From positions 1 through 51,442 of the forward strand of contig JAHBXY010000054.1 in the NCBI GenBank assembly GCA_019636275.1: DNA of 51,442 nucleotides, read 5' to 3'. The translations under genes were made by a program, and so were the position numbers. Source of the DNA: Planctomycetota bacterium (GTDB taxonomy: Bacteria; Planctomycetota; J058). The notes beneath the pieces are model-generated. The model worked only from the letters and a program-made list of their open reading frames with translations, made no database searches and had not been told where the DNA came from. This document shows, one piece after another, positions 19,603-28,237 of the stretch (the stretch's first letter is position 1; every line of letters begins with the position of its first letter).

Positions 19603-19845
19603 GGACCCTCCTTCGTGCGGTGTGGTTGGTGGTGGTTGCGGCGAGCCTGCGCTGGCCGATCGGCCAATGCGCCACGCCAGCAAGACAGGATACCCGGCGC
19701 AGCGTCACATTGCGCGGTTCAAATGTGTGCATTATGTGGCCCGCGACGGGTGCGAATCGCATCAGCCGCGAGAGCGGGTCCGGCGAGACGGCCGTGGCCT
19801 GATTCCGGACGAGCCCGCGTTGACGGACGACGACGACGGCGACCG
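19603..19845. promoter_or_regulatory. Upstream region of the HNH gene with palindromes
   Basis: This short, comparatively AT-rich stretch precedes the HNH gene. It contains a perfect 14-bp palindrome TGGCCGATCGGCCA at 19653-19666, and an imperfect inverted pair CACATT...AATGTG around 19709-19730. Either could be an operator, and the palindrome could be an autoregulatory or cleavage site of the nuclease. I cannot identify a promoter with confidence. Confidence 0.45.
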
Positions 19846-21185
19846 CCCGGTGTTCACGGACACCAGCCACTCGATCGCCTCGTCGACGAGCCGCGGGCCG
19901 GCGTCCAGCCCTTGGGCCGTGCTCACGGGCGCCAGCCTCTCGACCGCCCTCGTCGACGAGCCGCGGGCCGGCGTCCAGCCCTTGGGCCGTGCTCACGGGC
20001 GCCAGCCTCTCGACCGCCCTCGTCGACGAACCGCGGGCCGACGTCCAGCCCCCGGGACCGTGCTCACGGGCGCCAGCCTCTCGACCGTCCTCGTCAACGA
20101 ACCGCGGGCCGACGTCCAGCCCCCGGACCGTGCTCACGGGCGCCAGCCTCTCGACCGTCCTCGTCGACGAACCGCGGGCCGACGTCCAGCCCCCGGGACC
20201 GTGCTCACGGGCGCCAGCCTCTCGACCGTCCTCGTCGACGAACCGCGGGCCGACGTCCAGCCCCGGGACCATGCTCACGGGCGCCAGCCGCTCGACCGAC
20301 CTCGTCGTCGGACCCCGGGCCACGGCCAGCCCCGCGACCGTGCCCACGGGCGCCAGCCGCTCTACCGTCCTCGTCGACGACCCCCGGGCCACGGCCAGCA
20401 CCGCGACGTGCTCACGGGCGCCAGCCACTCGACCGCCCTCGTCGACGAACCCCGGGCCGACGGCCAGCCCCGAGCCCGTGCTCACAGGCGCCACCCACTC
20501 GACCGCCCTCGTCGACGAACTCCGAGCCGACGTCCAGCCCCGAGCCCGTGCTCACGGGCGCCAGCCAATCGACCGCCCTCGTCGACGGACGCGGGCCGAC
20601 CTCCAGCCACGCGACCGTGCTCACGGGCGCCAGCCAATCGACCGCCCTCGTCGACGAACCCCGGGCCGACGTCCAGCCCCGAGCCCGTGCTCACGGGCGC
20701 CAGCCAATCGTCCGCCCTCGTCGACGGACGCGGGCCGACCTCCAGCCACGCGACCGTGCTCACGGGCGCCAGCCAATCGACCGCCCTCGTCGACGAACCC
20801 CCGGGCCGACGTCCAGCCCCGAGCCCCCGCTCACGGGCGTCAGCCACTCGACCACCCTCGTCGACGAACCCCGGGCCGACGTCCAGCCCCCGCACCGTGC
20901 TCACGGGCGCCAGCCAATCGACCACCCTCGTCGAGAACCCGGGCCGACGTCCAGCCCCGCATCCGTGCTCACCGGCGCCAGCGACTCGACCACCCTCGTC
21001 GAGAACCCGGGCCGACGTCCAGCACCGCGACCGTGCTCACCGGCGTCAGCCACTCGACCGCCCTCGTCGACGAACCTCGGGCCGACCTCCAGCGCCGCGA
21101 CCCGTGCTCACGGGCGCCAGCCACTCGACCACCCTCGTCGACGAACCCCGGGCCGACGTCCAGCACCGCGACCGGCTCATCCCGC
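19845..21185 (-). repeat. Large tandem array 2 (about 19 units of about 70 bp)
   Basis: On the plus strand the units recur from about 19849 every 67-72 bp, each starting near GTGCTCACGGGCGCCAGC and containing CCTCGTCGACGAACC and GGGCCGACGTCCAGCC. Read on the minus strand they show the same order as array 1: GTCGACGAGGGCGGTCGA, then GCTGG..CC, then CGTGAGCAC. The two arrays therefore appear to be diverged versions of one repeat, placed in opposite orientation on either side of the HNH gene. The array ends about 60 bases before ribE. Confidence 0.85.
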
Positions 21186-21244
21186 GCGGTGGCTTGCCGG
21201 GTCCGGCGCGGACGTGTACCACGGACGCACGGGGGTCGCCCAGC

Positions 21245-21976
21245 GTGTTCACCGGGATCGTCGAGGGGCAGGGGGTCGTCGAGGCGCTCCAGCCGCGTGG
21301 GCAGGCGCACCGCTTGACGATCGACATGGGCGGCCTGGCCGCCGATGTGACCGTCGGCGACAGCGTGGCGATCGACGGCACCTGCCTGACGGCGGTGTCG
21401 GTTCAAGGCGGCCGCGTCGACTTCGACGTCATCCGCGAGACGATCGAGCGCACGGCCTTCGCCACGGTGAGGGTGAAGGACCGCGTCAACGTCGAGCGCT
21501 CCATGCGCGCGGACGGCCGCTTCCACGGCCACATCGTCTCCGGGCACGTCGACGGCACGGGCCGGATCGCCGAGCGCCGCCAGGAGCCGGGGCAGGTCCT
21601 GTTCACGGTCGAGGTCCCGACGCGGCTCACGACGCTCATGGTCGAGAAGGGCTCGATCTGCATCGACGGCGTGAGCCTCACGCTCGTCGACGTCAGGCCC
21701 GGCCGCTTCTCGGTGGCCCTGATCCCGCACACGCTCGAGGTCACCACGCTCGGGCTCAAGCCGCCGGGCGGCCTGGTGAACATCGAGGTCGATCAGCTCG
21801 GCAAGTGGGTCCGGCGCCTCCTCGCCGCCTACGTGCCGGCGGCCGCCGCCGACGAGGCGGCCGACCGGCCGGCGACCCCCATGGCCGACGGGTCGAGCAT
21901 CATCGTTGCGCCGCGCGCCGCCCTGAGCCTCACGGTCGACGACCTGCGCCGCACCGGCCTGCTCGGCGACGCCTGA
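21245..21976 (+). CDS. ribE: Riboflavin synthase, alpha subunit
   Basis: This 243-residue enzyme catalyses dismutation of two 6,7-dimethyl-8-ribityllumazine molecules to riboflavin. The start is GTG 21245, giving the conserved N-terminus (M)FTGIVEGQG. The two lumazine-binding barrels show the repeated motifs GDSVAIDGTCLTAV and GHIVSGHVDGTG, then SICIDGVSLTLV and IPHTLEVTTLG. The protein is longer than the usual 200-220 residues because of an Ala-rich acidic C-terminal extension (about 200-243). It stands alone, with array 2 ending about 60 bases upstream; no FMN riboswitch is recognisable there. Confidence 0.93.
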   Translation: MFTGIVEGQGVVEALQPRGQAHRLTIDMGGLAADVTVGDSVAIDGTCLTAVSVQGGRVDFDVIRETIERTAFATVRVKDRVNVERSMRADGRFHGHIVSGHVDGTGRIAERRQEPGQVLFTVEVPTRLTTLMVEKGSICIDGVSLTLVDVRPGRFSVALIPHTLEVTTLGLKPPGGLVNIEVDQLGKWVRRLLAAYVPAAAADEAADRPATPMADGSSIIVAPRAALSLTVDDLRRTGLLGDA

Positions 21977-21994
21977 TCGCCGGCGCGACGACGC

Positions 21995-22597
21995 TCAGTG
22001 GCGACCGCTGACGCGGGCGTGCCGGGCGCTGCTGCGCAGCTCGAGCGTCTCGGTCTGGCGCATGGCCAGGCGCTGGCTCGAGGCGGCCTCGACCCGCTGG
22101 CTGCGCCGGGCCGCAGGAGCGCGCCCGCTGCGCGCGCCGAGGCGACCGGACGCGGCGCGCTCCAGGCGCGCGCTCGTGACCGGCCGGGGCTTCGGCTCGA
22201 GGAGCGCGGCCATGGCCTCGATGCGCTCCGGGGCCAGCGAGAGGAACGACAGCCCGACGTGGAGCTGGTCGGGGTCCTCGGCGCAGCGCTCGACGCGCAC
22301 GACCTCGGCCGAGAGGTCGATCTCGTTGTACTGCGGCGGCAGGCGCAGGGTGCACTTGACCTGGTCCTCGGCGGCGAGGACCGGCGGCTGCGCGAAGAAC
22401 AGCAGGCGGCGGCGCGGGCTCGGGACCTTGAGGAGCAGCCCGCCGCGGCTCCAGTTCACGATCCGCGCCCGGTCGGACGGGCGGCGCCGCGCGCCCTTGG
22501 GCCCGAGCACCGCGACGATCTCGGCGTTGCCGCCGGACACCGGATGACGCGCGTGCTCGCGCCGGTCCTCCTGCCGCCGATCCGTTGCATGACCCAT
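21995..22597 (-). CDS. PilZ-domain protein
   Basis: This 200-residue protein starts at ATG 22597 behind a GGAGGG site. Near residues 10-20 lies an Arg-rich RREHARHP segment, followed by IVNWSRGGLLLKV. These match the RxxxR and (D/N)xSxxG pair by which PilZ domains bind cyclic-di-GMP. The strand LHVGLSFLSL closes the barrel. The remaining C-terminal part is basic and low in complexity. The protein may sense c-di-GMP and act on motility or exopolysaccharide, but no partner gene is adjacent. It converges with ribE, 18 bases away. Confidence 0.8.
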   Translation of the reverse strand: MGHATDRRQEDRREHARHPVSGGNAEIVAVLGPKGARRRPSDRARIVNWSRGGLLLKVPSPRRRLLFFAQPPVLAAEDQVKCTLRLPPQYNEIDLSAEVVRVERCAEDPDQLHVGLSFLSLAPERIEAMAALLEPKPRPVTSARLERAASGRLGARSGRAPAARRSQRVEAASSQRLAMRQTETLELRSSARHARVSGRH

Positions 22598-22750
22598 CGC
22601 GCGCCCTCCTGCCGCGTCCAGGAAGTGCAATTTCCGCACCCAGGCCGGGCGGCCGCCGCACGTCTGCAACGAGCGACAGAAAAGCGACTTGGGCGCCGAG
22701 GGCCAGGCCGCGAGGCAGCCGAATCCGGGAAACGCCGCCCCGGCCTGCAG

Positions 22751-23164
22751 CTACTTGGCGCCGGGGAGCGTCGCCAGGGGCTCGACGCGCTCGAGCGCGC
22801 GCAGCAGGGCGTGCCGCTCGTTGCGGGCCTGGAGGAGCAGCGAGCGCACCTCCTCGTCGTCGGTGTCGCGGGCGAAGCCGTCGAGCTCGAACGCGTCGCG
22901 CTCGATGACGCGCACCAGGCGCGGGAGCGGGTCCGACTCGTCGCCGACGCGCCCCCACTCGTAGGGGACGGGGTCAGGGAGCTTCCAGCGGCGCTCGGCG
23001 GCGAGCGCCAGGACCTCCTCGGCCAGGGCGCGGTCGGCCGCCGCGCAGTCGACCACGGGCGGCGCGACGACCAGCTTGCGCTCCAGCCAGATGCGGCAGG
23101 CCGAGGCGGTGGTGGTCAGCTCGTGCAGGCGCGCCAGGTGGCGCCACGCCAGGGGTCGGGGCAC
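22751..23164 (-). CDS. Conserved-looking helical protein of unknown function
   Basis: This 137-residue protein starts at GTG 23164 with a GGAGGA site at good spacing, which supports that it is real. It is mostly helical, with an aromatic and basic N-terminal half (RHLARLHELTTTASACRIWL) and a ferritin-like C-terminal helix (LLLQARNERHALLRALERV). I do not recognise a family or catalytic motif. It lies between the PilZ gene and mnmA, divergent from the latter. Confidence 0.6.
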   Translation of the reverse strand: MPRPLAWRHLARLHELTTTASACRIWLERKLVVAPPVVDCAAADRALAEEVLALAAERRWKLPDPVPYEWGRVGDESDPLPRLVRVIERDAFELDGFARDTDDEEVRSLLLQARNERHALLRALERVEPLATLPGAK

Positions 23165-23243
23165 GGGTCCTCCTCGTCGTCGGCGCGGATTCTAAGCCCG
23201 GGCCAGGTCGGCACAAGACCTGCCGGGCGGGTAAGGTGAGGCC

Positions 23244-24362
23244 ATGGAGCGCGAGCGCGTGGTGGCCTGCCTCTCGGGCGGGGTCGACTCGAGCGTCGCG
23301 GCCGCCCTGCTCGTCGAGGCCGGCCACGACGTCGTGGGCGTCTTCCTGCGCTCGGGCGCCTCGGGCCAGGCCGCGGGCGAGCGCCAGGGGTGCTGCAGCG
23401 TCGAGGACGCCCTCGACGCGCGCCGCGTGGCCGACGCCCTGGGGATCCCCTTCTACGCCCTGAACATGGAGCGCGAGTTCGGCCGCCTGATCGACCGCTT
23501 CGCGGCCGACTACGCCGCCGGGCGCACGCCCAACCCGTGCGTCCTGTGCAACCGCTGGCTCAAGTTCGGCCACGTCCTCGCCTTCGCCGACCAGGTCGGG
23601 GCCGCGACCGTGGCCTCCGGCCATTACGCGCGCGTGAGCGACCAGGGCGGTCGCGTGGTCGTGCGCCGCGCCCGGGACCGGCGCAAGGACCAGAGCTACG
23701 TGCTGGCCGTGCTCGAGCAGGCGCAGCTCGCGCGCGTGCGCTTCCCCCTGGGCGAGCGGACGAAGGAGGAGGTGCGGGCGATGGCTCGCGCGCGCGGCCT
23801 CCTGCGCGTGGCCGACAAGCCCGACTCGCAGGAGCTGTGCTTCGTCCCGGGCGACTACCGCGAGGTCCTGCGCGAGCGCCTGCCGGCCGACGCGCCGGCG
23901 CTCGAGGCGGGCGAGGTGCGCGACACGGCCGGGCGGCCGCGCGGGCGCCACGCGGGGACCGCCGGCTACACGGTCGGCCAGCGGCGCGGGCTGGGGATCG
24001 GCGGGGCCGGGGCGCCGCTCTACGTCGTGCGCACCGACCCGGCGCGGCGCCTCGTCGTCGTCGGCGGCGCGGCGGACCTCGAGGCGGGCGGGCTGACGGC
24101 GGACGAGGTGACCTGGGTCGGGCGCCGGCTCGCGCCCGGCGAGCGCGCGCGCGGGCGCGCCCAGCTCCGCGCCCACGGGGCCGCGCACCCGGCGACGGTC
24201 GTGTGCACGGGGCCCGACGCCTTCGAGGCGACGTTCGACCTGCCGGCCCGGGCCGTGGTCCCGGGGCAGGCCGCCGTCGTCTACGACGAGGCCGACGACG
24301 CGGTCCTCTTCGCCGGGTGGATCCGCGCCGCGATGCCGCTCGCCGCCGGGAGCCCGGCGTGA
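23244..24362 (+). CDS. mnmA: tRNA-specific 2-thiouridylase
   Basis: This 372-residue protein makes 2-thiouridine at tRNA wobble position 34. The ATP-pyrophosphatase P-loop is ACLSGGVDSSVAAALL at the N-terminus. The first catalytic Cys is in GRTPNPCVLCNRWLKFG, and the second in SQELCFVPGDY. Further motifs are ASGHYARV and GYTVGQRRGLGIG, and the C-terminal PUA-like beta barrel is present. The start is ATG 23244 with a GGTGAGG site. Its stop overlaps the GTG of the next gene, so the two are translationally coupled. Confidence 0.95.
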   Translation: MERERVVACLSGGVDSSVAAALLVEAGHDVVGVFLRSGASGQAAGERQGCCSVEDALDARRVADALGIPFYALNMEREFGRLIDRFAADYAAGRTPNPCVLCNRWLKFGHVLAFADQVGAATVASGHYARVSDQGGRVVVRRARDRRKDQSYVLAVLEQAQLARVRFPLGERTKEEVRAMARARGLLRVADKPDSQELCFVPGDYREVLRERLPADAPALEAGEVRDTAGRPRGRHAGTAGYTVGQRRGLGIGGAGAPLYVVRTDPARRLVVVGGAADLEAGGLTADEVTWVGRRLAPGERARGRAQLRAHGAAHPATVVCTGPDAFEATFDLPARAVVPGQAAVVYDEADDAVLFAGWIRAAMPLAAGSPA

Positions 24363-25024
24363 CGGCCGAGGGCGCCGACATCGCCGCCGTGCCGGCGGGC
24401 GCGTTGTGGTCGGGCCGGCCGACCGCCAGGCCCGTGCGCGAGGACGCCCTCGCCGGGCTCGTGGCCTTCGCCGTGACCGGGGTCGTCCTGGGCGGCGGGC
24501 TGGCGCTGGCTGACGGCATCGCGCCCGCCCAGGCCGCGCGCCTGGGCCTCGGCTACGCGGCGCTCGTGGCGGTCACGACGACGCTGGGCCGCGTGGCCGG
24601 AGCGGGCATGAGCGTCACGCTCCTGGCCGCGTTCTTCGCGCCGGTGGCGCTGGCCGCCGCCGTGACCGGCCGCCACGGCCTGGCCTTCCTCTGCCCGGCC
24701 TCGTGCGCCGGGGCGCTGTTCGTCCTGCTCGCCCTGCGCCTCCGGCAGCGCCGGGCGACCCGCTACTGGGTCGCCGCGGACCACGCCGGCCTGGGCGAGG
24801 CGGGGCGCTACGTGATCACGTTCCGGCTGGCGGGCCCGCCGGCCGTCCGCCCGGACCGCTTCGGCGCGGGCCTGGGCGACATCGACTTCGGGCCGGTGCA
24901 GGCGCGCCTCACGACAAGCCGCGGCAAGAGCTTCGTCCTGCCCAGCCGCGCCTGCCGCTTCCAGCGGGTCCAGGCGCCTGAGCAGGTGCTCGCCGCGCTC
25001 GCCGGCGCCGCCCGCTCCACCTGA
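24359..25024 (+). CDS. Integral membrane protein of unknown function
   Basis: This 221-residue protein starts at GTG 24359, sharing GTGA with the mnmA stop. Three or four hydrophobic helices lie between residues about 30 and 125 (LAGLVAFAVTGVVLGGGLAL, then AALVAVTTTLGRVAG and LLAAFFAPVALAAAV), followed by LCPASCAGALFVLLAL. A soluble C-terminal half with beta strands follows (WVAADHAG...GRYVITFRL and SFVLPSRACRFQRV). I recognise no family. Coupling to mnmA may be incidental. Confidence 0.55.
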   Translation: MTAEGADIAAVPAGALWSGRPTARPVREDALAGLVAFAVTGVVLGGGLALADGIAPAQAARLGLGYAALVAVTTTLGRVAGAGMSVTLLAAFFAPVALAAAVTGRHGLAFLCPASCAGALFVLLALRLRQRRATRYWVAADHAGLGEAGRYVITFRLAGPPAVRPDRFGAGLGDIDFGPVQARLTTSRGKSFVLPSRACRFQRVQAPEQVLAALAGAARST

Positions 25025-25095
25025 GCGCGCCGCAGCTCGCCGGCGAGTCCTGCTGACCAGCTTCGATCGGAGCAGCACGCGTCGAGCACACTTCA
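25023..25095 (-). repeat. Dispersed 3'-end repeat, short copy R5
   Basis: On the minus strand the sequence starts TGAAGTGTGCTCGACG at the stop codon of the hybrid kinase (25093-25095) and passes directly into GTGCTGCTCCGATCGAAGC and TGGTCAGCAGGACTCG. The latter equal the far end of copy R1. It looks like the two ends of the element joined without the middle. Confidence 0.7.
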
Positions 25096-27171
25096 GCGCA
25101 CGACGCGCTGCACGAGCGAGATCAACTCGTCGAGGTGGTAGGGCTTCTTGAGGAAGCCCGCCAGGCCGCGCTCGGCGAAGCGGCCCATGGCGGCCTCCTC
25201 GCCCAGGCCGCTGGAGAGGATGATCGGCACGTCGGCCCGCATGCGCCGCAGGGCGTCGAAGGCCTCCTCGCCGTCCATGTCCGGCATGAGCAGGTCGAGC
25301 AGGACCGCGCGGACCTCCCCCTGGTGCGCGGCGAACAGGTCGAGCGCCTCCCGCCCGTCGGCCGCGGTCAGGACTCGGTAGCCGCTGTCCTCGAGCGCGA
25401 TCCGGGCGACCGAGCGGACGTGGCGCTCGTCGTCGACGACGAGGACGGTCTGGCGGTCCGCTGCCGCCGGGGGGCGCGAGGAGGGCCGCTCCGGCGCGGG
25501 GGCCGGGGCCGCGCGCGCGCTCGCCGGGAAGGCGACGCGGATCGTCGACCCGGCGCCCGGCGCGGACTGGACCCCGATCGCGCCGCGGTGGGCGCGCATG
25601 ATCCCGAGCACGGCCGCCAGCCCGAGCCCGCGGCCGGTGAACTTGGTCGTGAAGAACGGGTCGAACATGCGCGCCTGCGTGTCGGCCGCGAGCCCGCAGC
25701 CGTCGTCCTGGACCTCGACGACGACGTAGCCGTCGGCCGCCGGGGCCGGGGCGAGGGCGTTGGCCCAGGCGCGCACGGCGACGGCCGGCTCGGCCCGGGT
25801 GCGCACCGCCACCGCGCCGGTCCCGCTCCCCAGGGCCTCGGCGGCGTTGGTGATCAGGTTCATGAGGACCTGCCGCACCTGCGTGGCGTCGGCCTCGACG
25901 GCCGGCAGGTCGGGGGCCAGGCCGAGCTGCAGCGCGGCCTTCTTGGAGACGGTCGAGCGCAGGAGCTGGACCATCCCCTCGGCCAGGGCGTTGACGTTCA
26001 CCGCCTCCGCCGCGGTGGTCCGCTGGCCCGCGTAGGCCAGGAGCTTGTCGGTCAGCTCGGAGGCGTGCAGGGCGGCGCGGCTGGCGTCCTCGAGCAGCGG
26101 CCGCGCCGCGGCATCGGGCGCGAGCCGGTGCATCGCGAGGTCGAGGTTGCCGCGGATCCCCACGAGGAGGTTGTTGAAGTCGTGGGCCATGCCGCCGGCG
26201 AACAGGGCCAGGCTGCCCAGCCGCTGCGCCTCCATGAGGCTCTGGTCCAGCCGCCGGCGCTCCGCCTCGGCCTGCCGCCGCTCGGTGATGTCCGTCGACA
26301 CGAACATGGCCTGCGTGATGCGCCCCGCGTCGTCGCGCAGGGGGATCACGTGCGTCTCCCAGGCGCGGCCGAACGTGTCGTCGCCCTGGAACAGGCTGGA
26401 CTCGCCGCGCTCGACGGCGGCTGCGAGCGCCGCGCGGACCCGCTCCCGTGTGCTCTCGAGGCTCAGCTCGAAGCACGTCCGCCCGAGCAGGTCCTCGACG
26501 CGGCGGCCGTCGGGGGCGCGGTTGAGGAACACGATGCGCGCGTCGGGCTCGACGACCATGATGTAACTCGGCCAGCTCTCGACGAGCGTGCGGAAGCGCT
26601 CCTCCGAGCGCCGCGCGGCCTCCTCCGCGCGCTTGCGGTCGGTGACGTCGATGAACGTCACCACGGCGCCGGCCAGGGCCCCGGTCTCCGGCTCGGGCAG
26701 CGGCACGGCGCGGAACACGGCCCAGGCCACCTCGCCGCCGGGCTGGCGCACGCCGATGAGCTTGGCCGGCTGGGCCTCGCCCGTGGCCAGGCAGCGGGCC
26801 ACCGGGTAGTCCTCGACCGGGCAGGGGGTGCCGTCCTCGTGGTAGGTCACGCGCCCGAAGTCGCTGATGTAGCGCTGCGTCAGGGCGTCGTAGGCCAGCC
26901 CGAGGATGCGCATGGCCTCGGCGTTGGCGCGCAGGACGGCGCCCGTGGGCGCGACGACGACGACCCCGCCCGGAACGGCGTCGAGGATGCGGGCGGTGAG
27001 CCCCTCGCCGCCCTGGCGCAGGGCGCGCTCCGTCGCCGCACCCTCGCCCGCCTGGGTCGCGGGGGCCGCCTCGAGCTCGCGTGCGATCGCCGACTCCAGC
27101 GCCTCGAGGCCCTCGGTCGTGCGGACGAGGTCGAGGACGCGGCGCGCCCGGTCGCGGGAGGACGGGTTCAC
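25093..27171 (-). CDS. Hybrid PAS histidine kinase with receiver domain
   Basis: This 692-residue protein starts at GTG 27171. Two PAS-type domains (about 65-190 and 195-310) precede the dimerisation helix with the phospho-accepting His in FAGGMAHDFNNLL (around 345). The catalytic domain has LMNLITNAAEALG, DDGCGL, and GRGLGLAAVLGIMRAHRG. A C-terminal receiver (about 580-692) has LVVDDERH, the phospho-acceptor Asp in LLDLLMPDMDG, and LKKPYH. No membrane helix is visible, so it probably senses cytoplasmic signals. It is a self-contained hybrid; no separate output gene is adjacent. Confidence 0.88.
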   Translation of the reverse strand: MNPSSRDRARRVLDLVRTTEGLEALESAIARELEAAPATQAGEGAATERALRQGGEGLTARILDAVPGGVVVVAPTGAVLRANAEAMRILGLAYDALTQRYISDFGRVTYHEDGTPCPVEDYPVARCLATGEAQPAKLIGVRQPGGEVAWAVFRAVPLPEPETGALAGAVVTFIDVTDRKRAEEAARRSEERFRTLVESWPSYIMVVEPDARIVFLNRAPDGRRVEDLLGRTCFELSLESTRERVRAALAAAVERGESSLFQGDDTFGRAWETHVIPLRDDAGRITQAMFVSTDITERRQAEAERRRLDQSLMEAQRLGSLALFAGGMAHDFNNLLVGIRGNLDLAMHRLAPDAAARPLLEDASRAALHASELTDKLLAYAGQRTTAAEAVNVNALAEGMVQLLRSTVSKKAALQLGLAPDLPAVEADATQVRQVLMNLITNAAEALGSGTGAVAVRTRAEPAVAVRAWANALAPAPAADGYVVVEVQDDGCGLAADTQARMFDPFFTTKFTGRGLGLAAVLGIMRAHRGAIGVQSAPGAGSTIRVAFPASARAAPAPAPERPSSRPPAAADRQTVLVVDDERHVRSVARIALEDSGYRVLTAADGREALDLFAAHQGEVRAVLLDLLMPDMDGEEAFDALRRMRADVPIILSSGLGEEAAMGRFAERGLAGFLKKPYHLDELISLVQRVVR

Positions 27172-27301
27172 ATCCGACCACCATACCAGGCGCCGCCGAG
27201 GCGCCCCGGCGGCGCGAAACCTCCTCCTGGCGGGGGTCCAGGGCCGCCTGCCTTGTCGATCGGATGAGGCGGTCGAAGATGGGACCCAGAGGGAGAGCGA
27301 C

Positions 27302-27886
27302 ATGAAGGTCCCGCTCCAGGTGGCGTTCCACGGCGTCCAGGGCTCGGCCCGGATCGAGGAGCTCGTGCGGGAGCGCGCGCTGCGGCTCGAGCGGGTGTGC
27401 GACCACCTGTCGAGCTGCCGGGTGACGATCGAGAAGCCGCACCGGAGCCGCGGCAACGCTGAGCACTGGCAGGTGCGGATCGACCTCAGGGTGCCGCCGA
27501 GCCACGAGCTGGTGGTGCGGCGGGAGTCGACGGAGAACTCGGTCCGCGACGGCCTCTACGGGGTCGTGATCGAGGCGTTCGACGCGGCGCGGCGGCGCCT
27601 GGAGAAGCTCAGCGCCCGGCAGCGCGGCCACGTCAAGGCGCATCCGCAGCAGGAGGTCACGGGTCTCATCCGGCGGCTGTTCGACGACCACGGCTTCCTG
27701 CGCACGCTCGACGGCCGCGACGTCTACTTCCACCGCAACGCCGTCGTGTCCGACCGCTTCGAGGAGCTGGGGATCGGCATGGGCGTGGCGTTCGAGGAGG
27801 AGGAGGGCGACGAGGGCCCGCAGGCCACGTCGGTGCGGATCATCGACTCCCGCACGATGCCCCTCCCCTCCGGCCGCGAACTGTAG
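27302..27886 (+). CDS. HPF/RaiA-type ribosome factor fused to a cold-shock domain
   Basis: This 194-residue protein starts at ATG 27302. The first 110 residues form an HPF/S30AE domain (VPLQVAFHGVQGSARIEELV, CRVTIEKPH and a WQVRIDLRVPP strand), which binds the 30S decoding region in ribosome hibernation. Residues about 120-180 form a cold-shock OB fold (GLIRRLFDDHGFLRT then DVYFHRNAVV), with the aromatic/FH motifs that bind single-stranded nucleic acid. Fusions of this kind are known in several phyla. It lies alone, divergent from the hybrid kinase. Its TAG stop is directly followed by CGACGGCTGCGG of repeat R3. Confidence 0.88.
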   Translation: MKVPLQVAFHGVQGSARIEELVRERALRLERVCDHLSSCRVTIEKPHRSRGNAEHWQVRIDLRVPPSHELVVRRESTENSVRDGLYGVVIEAFDAARRRLEKLSARQRGHVKAHPQQEVTGLIRRLFDDHGFLRTLDGRDVYFHRNAVVSDRFEELGIGMGVAFEEEEGDEGPQATSVRIIDSRTMPLPSGREL

Positions 27887-28080
27887 CGACGGCTGCGGCC
27901 GCGGATGCCGGGCGAGGGGGGGCGCGCGCGGCCGATAGGATCCGGCGATCGATATCGGCCGCGCGCGCTCCCCCCTCGCCTCGGCCTCCGCGGCCTCGCC
28001 TCGCTCGTGGCTGCGTTCCACCCGTGGCTGTGGCGGGAGGTGTGCTCGACGGCTCGGGCTCGCAGTGCGCGCGGCGAGCG
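27885..28080 (+). repeat. Dispersed 3'-end repeat, copy R3 with a long perfect stem
   Basis: Right after the HPF-CSD stop codon the sequence runs CGACGGCTGCGGCCGCGG. The arm at 27911-27937 (GGCGAGGGGGG...GGCCGATA) pairs with 27953-27980 (TATCGGCCGCGCGCGC...CTCGCC), giving a stem of about 27 bp around a 15-base loop. A further GTGTGCTCGACGGCTCG at about 28040 looks like the start of a second copy. The middle module of R2b/R4 is absent here. Confidence 0.75.
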
Positions 28081-28237
28081 ACGTTGGAGGCCTGGAGAAG
28101 AGCTTCCGGAACAGGCGGTGTCCCCGGCGTCCTCGGTGACCTCCGCGACCGCCACGTTCGCCGTGGTGGGTTGGCGTGCATGCCCCGAGCGGCGGGGGCA
28201 GCCCAGGTTGGGCTAGGATCCCGGCGGAGGGCCGCCC

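Noticed and set aside
21186..21244. An FMN riboswitch upstream of ribE
   Set aside because: The interval is too short and does not show the conserved RFN element sequences.
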